DNA of 5,898 nucleotides from the NCBI GenBank assembly GCA_028687415.1, contig JAQUAC010000151.1, positions 1 through 5,898 of the forward strand, in the 5' to 3' direction. The notes beneath the pieces are model-generated. The model was given only the letters and a program-made list of their open reading frames with translations, was not told the DNA's origin and did no database searches. Positions within the stretch are counted from its first letter, which is position 1. Every line of letters begins with the position of its first letter. This DNA is from Acidocella sp. (GTDB lineage: Bacteria > Pseudomonadota > Alphaproteobacteria > Acetobacterales > Acetobacteraceae). Positions 4,395 through 5,898 of the stretch are shown piece after piece. Made by a program: the position numbers and the translations under genes.

Positions 4395-4713
4395 AAATCG
4401 TTACGTCCATCGGTGCGCCATCCAGGCCTTCACCAGCCACGCGAACGCGGCCACCCATTTTTTTCGCCAGCGTCGTCAATTTTTCGATCAGATCCTCACT
4501 GTCATCCGGGCTGACTGCGGGCGTCCCAGAGACTTCAACGCGCGCACCGTGATAAGCCGCCGTCAAGTAATATTCAATATCTGATTCCGGGGTATGCTCC
4601 ACCAGGAATCGGGTCAGCTCGAAGTCGGTCATCCGCTCGGCCGGAGTACCAGCGGTGCGGACCAGACGCCCTGACTTCACCGCGTTGTAAACACGCTGTC
4701 TCAACGGTTTCAT
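4354..4713 (-). CDS. Unknown protein (119 aa), first gene of a pair
   Basis: No family is recognised. AGGAGG (4726-4721 on the plus-strand numbering) lies seven bases before the ATG, a near-perfect Shine-Dalgarno that fixes the start. Residues 1-20 (LRQRVYNAVKSGRLVRTAGT) are basic and could contact nucleic acid; 28-50 are acidic and helical; 77-97 (IEKLTTLAKKMGGRVRVAGE) form a helix then a strand; the end is VTIYDGRPSHGTRTHE. It lies downstream of rep in the same direction, with a 243-bp gap containing repeat copy 2, and overlaps the 4122-4394 gene. A regulatory or stability role is possible but not shown. Confidence 0.65.
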   Translation of the reverse strand: MKPLRQRVYNAVKSGRLVRTAGTPAERMTDFELTRFLVEHTPESDIEYYLTAAYHGARVEVSGTPAVSPDDSEDLIEKLTTLAKKMGGRVRVAGEGLDGAPMDVTIYDGRPSHGTRTHE

Positions 4714-4781
4714 TCCTTACCCTCCTGCTAAATACTTCACCCTTGCTGCCAAGACCTCTCCATATGTGGTCACAACTGACT

Positions 4782-4840
4782 TGCCGGGCAGGCCTTGCCG
4801 CGTGAGCGCGGCTGCGGAGCTGTCCCGTGAGCGGGCCAGC
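4782..4840. repeat. 59-bp structured direct repeat, copy 2
   Basis: This copy is identical over 59 bases to 366-424, with the same two TGAG-loop hairpins (4797-4812 and 4819-4840). It lacks the 11-bp left arm found beside copy 1. It sits between the end of rep and the 4713 gene. Read on the minus strand, the sequence just before each copy is also partly alike (about 22 of the first 34 aligned bases by eye, beginning CAG-x-GGG), with one reading frame giving similar residues: QRVASVLFL near copy 1 and QRAASLLLL near copy 2. The repeated unit may therefore once have been longer. Confidence 0.85.
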
Positions 4841-4844
4841 CATA

Positions 4845-4874
4845 CTTTTGTTTTAACTGTTCCAACAGCAAAAG
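4845..4874. repeat. Nested dyad downstream of rep
   Basis: CTGTT-CC-AACAG (4857-4868) is enclosed by CTTTTG (4845-4850) and CAAAAG (4869-4874), with a TTTTAA bulge on one side. It follows repeat copy 2 directly. On the minus strand the rep transcript would run through it. It lacks a proper T-tract, so it is at most a weak terminator or an RNA structure. Confidence 0.4.
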
Positions 4875-4933
4875 GGAAGCAGCCCTCTGGCCCGTCGCTT
4901 TGCTCCAGCAAGGCGGGGCTACGCCTCTACCCC

Positions 4934-4953
4934 AAGGGGGATATACAAGGGGG
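4934..4953. repeat. Short direct repeat AAGGGGG, 13-bp period
   Basis: AAGGGGG occurs at 4934-4940 and 4947-4953, immediately after the rep stop codon in rep's direction. Only two copies are present, so it is weak as an iteron array. Confidence 0.35.
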
Positions 4954-4956
4954 CGA

Positions 4957-5898
4957 TTAGTAAACACCATCTTTGCACCACGTATGCGCGGAGCGGACAG
5001 ATACGCCTAGCTCAGACGCTATGGCCCGGTAAGACTGCCCCTGCGCCCGCAATAGGCGCGCTGTGGCCCGTTTTTCCTCGTTGCTGGCACGAACCCCTTG
5101 CCCGGTGTAGTTCGTCGCGTAGCGGCCCTCTGTGACCCGGTTGCGGGCTTTATCCCGCCGGTCGGCCTCAGCATCCGGGATGATGGCCCGCATCTTCGGC
5201 AGGAGACTGGCCGGGATCAGGTCGCCGATCCAGTCATAGAGCGTTTGTCGGCGGAAGCGGTAGCGTGGGTCAATCTTCTGGCCCTGCCACTCGATCTTGT
5301 GCCCACTGGCGGCCAGCATGGCCCGCTTGAGCGTCGGTTGCATGGCCTGCCGGATCTCCGGCTGTGCCAGGTCGGTATGCTTGTGGGCAAGTCCTATGAT
5401 TTCGTCCTCGATGCCCTCCGCCTGGGTGAACCAGCTCAAGGCTACTCCTGACAGGAACAGCCATTTGTCGCGGTAGCCCTCCGGGATGCTGTGGCCGTAG
5501 TGACTGGAGATAGCCAAGAGGTCCTGAAAGACCAGGTGCCAGCGGGCATAGATGCTGCCTTGGATGGCCTTGTCTGGCGACGTGCGCCGGGCGCGTATGT
5601 CGCGGACTTCGGCTTTCTTCTTGCCCTCCGTGCCCAGTATCTCGAACGCAATCTGCCGCAAAGCCCAGCGGTGGCCGTCCAGCACGATAGCCTGGACTTC
5701 TTCGCCCCGGTTGCGGGTGCCGACAACCCGCAAGAGGCGGGTGCAGTCCTTCGCGGCCGAGTCTGCCCCAAGGGGCTTGAGCGCGCGGATCAGTGCATCC
5801 TGGCACCGCTGCCAAACGGGCAGGCATTTGGGGGGCAGGGGTTCCAGTAACCAGTACAGGTGCAGACCGGAACCGGACCATACGACGATGTTGGGGTG
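4957..5898 (-). CDS. Plasmid replication protein with Prim-Pol-like region and C-terminal HTH, N-terminus outside window
   Basis: The frame is open from the right edge of the window to the TAA at 4957, giving 313 residues with the N-terminus missing. The first Met in the window (position 5733) is internal: the 55 residues before it are in frame and conserved-looking. They include SGSGLHLYWLLE and DSAAKDCTRLLRVVGTRN, motifs typical of archaeo-eukaryotic primase (Prim-Pol) domains in plasmid Rep proteins, which prime replication at the origin. The middle segment (HYGHSIPEGYRDKWLFLSGV) resembles the helical region that follows in such proteins. The last 40 residues are a helix-turn-helix (RATARLLRAQGQSYRAIASE, then LGVSVRSAHTW), suited to origin binding. 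It reads toward the 4713 gene pair, possibly as one transcript. The family assignment is by motif; the missing N-terminus limits certainty. Confidence 0.75.
   Translation of the reverse strand, partial: HPNIVVWSGSGLHLYWLLEPLPPKCLPVWQRCQDALIRALKPLGADSAAKDCTRLLRVVGTRNRGEEVQAIVLDGHRWALRQIAFEILGTEGKKKAEVRDIRARRTSPDKAIQGSIYARWHLVFQDLLAISSHYGHSIPEGYRDKWLFLSGVALSWFTQAEGIEDEIIGLAHKHTDLAQPEIRQAMQPTLKRAMLAASGHKIEWQGQKIDPRYRFRRQTLYDWIGDLIPASLLPKMRAIIPDAEADRRDKARNRVTEGRYATNYTGQGVRASNEEKRATARLLRAQGQSYRAIASELGVSVRSAHTWCKDGVY

Noticed and set aside
5270..5881. 203-codon minus-strand frame overlapping rep
   Set aside because: It is an alternative frame of the rep gene with Pro/Arg/Gly-rich composition; the rep frame carries the conserved motifs and is open to the window edge.
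1..5898. CRISPR array, insertion sequence or integrase
   Set aside because: No regularly spaced repeat series, no transposase or recombinase motifs (such as DDE or the tyrosine recombinase R-H-R-Y) and no terminal inverted repeats bounding a gene were seen.

Overview
The window looks like a piece of the backbone of a plasmid, or of an integrated plasmid or ICE, from a fairly GC-rich proteobacterium. The organism cannot be named from the sequence. The mix of a tRNA gene, a phage-type adenine methyltransferase, ParA partitioning, a ParE-family toxin-antitoxin pair and a primase-type replication protein is typical of accessory replicons in environmental proteobacteria, including acidophiles and xanthomonads. 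No transposase, integrase, relaxase or CRISPR array is visible.

Layout from left to right. Positions 1-72 hold a tRNA gene on the minus strand, cut at its 3' end by the window edge. Its anticodon reads GAC (Val), but its D-loop looks Arg-like. Positions 73-478 hold no protein gene. They do contain an 18-bp perfect palindrome, a plus-strand promoter-like pair followed by about 110 nt of hairpin-rich sequence and a terminator-like stem (a candidate small RNA), and copy 1 of an exact 59-bp structured repeat. Positions 479-934 (minus) encode an unknown protein with an RHH-like N-terminus. It is divergent from 1055-1822 (plus), a HTH-fused phage-type Dam N6-adenine methyltransferase. Their shared intergenic region is dense in dyads, and the methyltransferase gene is followed by a good Rho-independent terminator.

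Positions 1927-3052 (plus) form a partition cassette: nested inverted repeats (a likely operator or centromere), parA, an overlapping ribbon-helix-helix gene (the likely ParB/ParG-like partner), and an overlapping 61-codon gene of unknown function. This meets head-on a minus-strand toxin-antitoxin operon (3846 to 3077). There a ParC/ParD-like two-domain antitoxin precedes a ParE/RelE toxin with a one-base stop/start overlap, and 21-bp-spaced repeats lie in the promoter region.

Positions 3847-4121 hold no gene but contain a 32-bp dyad and three DnaA-box-like 9-mers, a possible origin. Next come two overlapping minus-strand genes of unknown function (4713 to 4122), the first with a strong Shine-Dalgarno. 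Copy 2 of the 59-bp repeat lies at 4782-4840. The right edge (4957-5898, minus) is the C-terminal part of a plasmid replication protein with a Prim-Pol (AEP)-like region and a terminal HTH; its N-terminus is outside the window.

Together the genes cover replication (Rep), segregation (ParA/RHH), post-segregational killing (toxin-antitoxin) and DNA modification. The two 59-bp copies bracket everything between the candidate small RNA and the rep gene. All family calls are made by eye from motifs; no database search was run.
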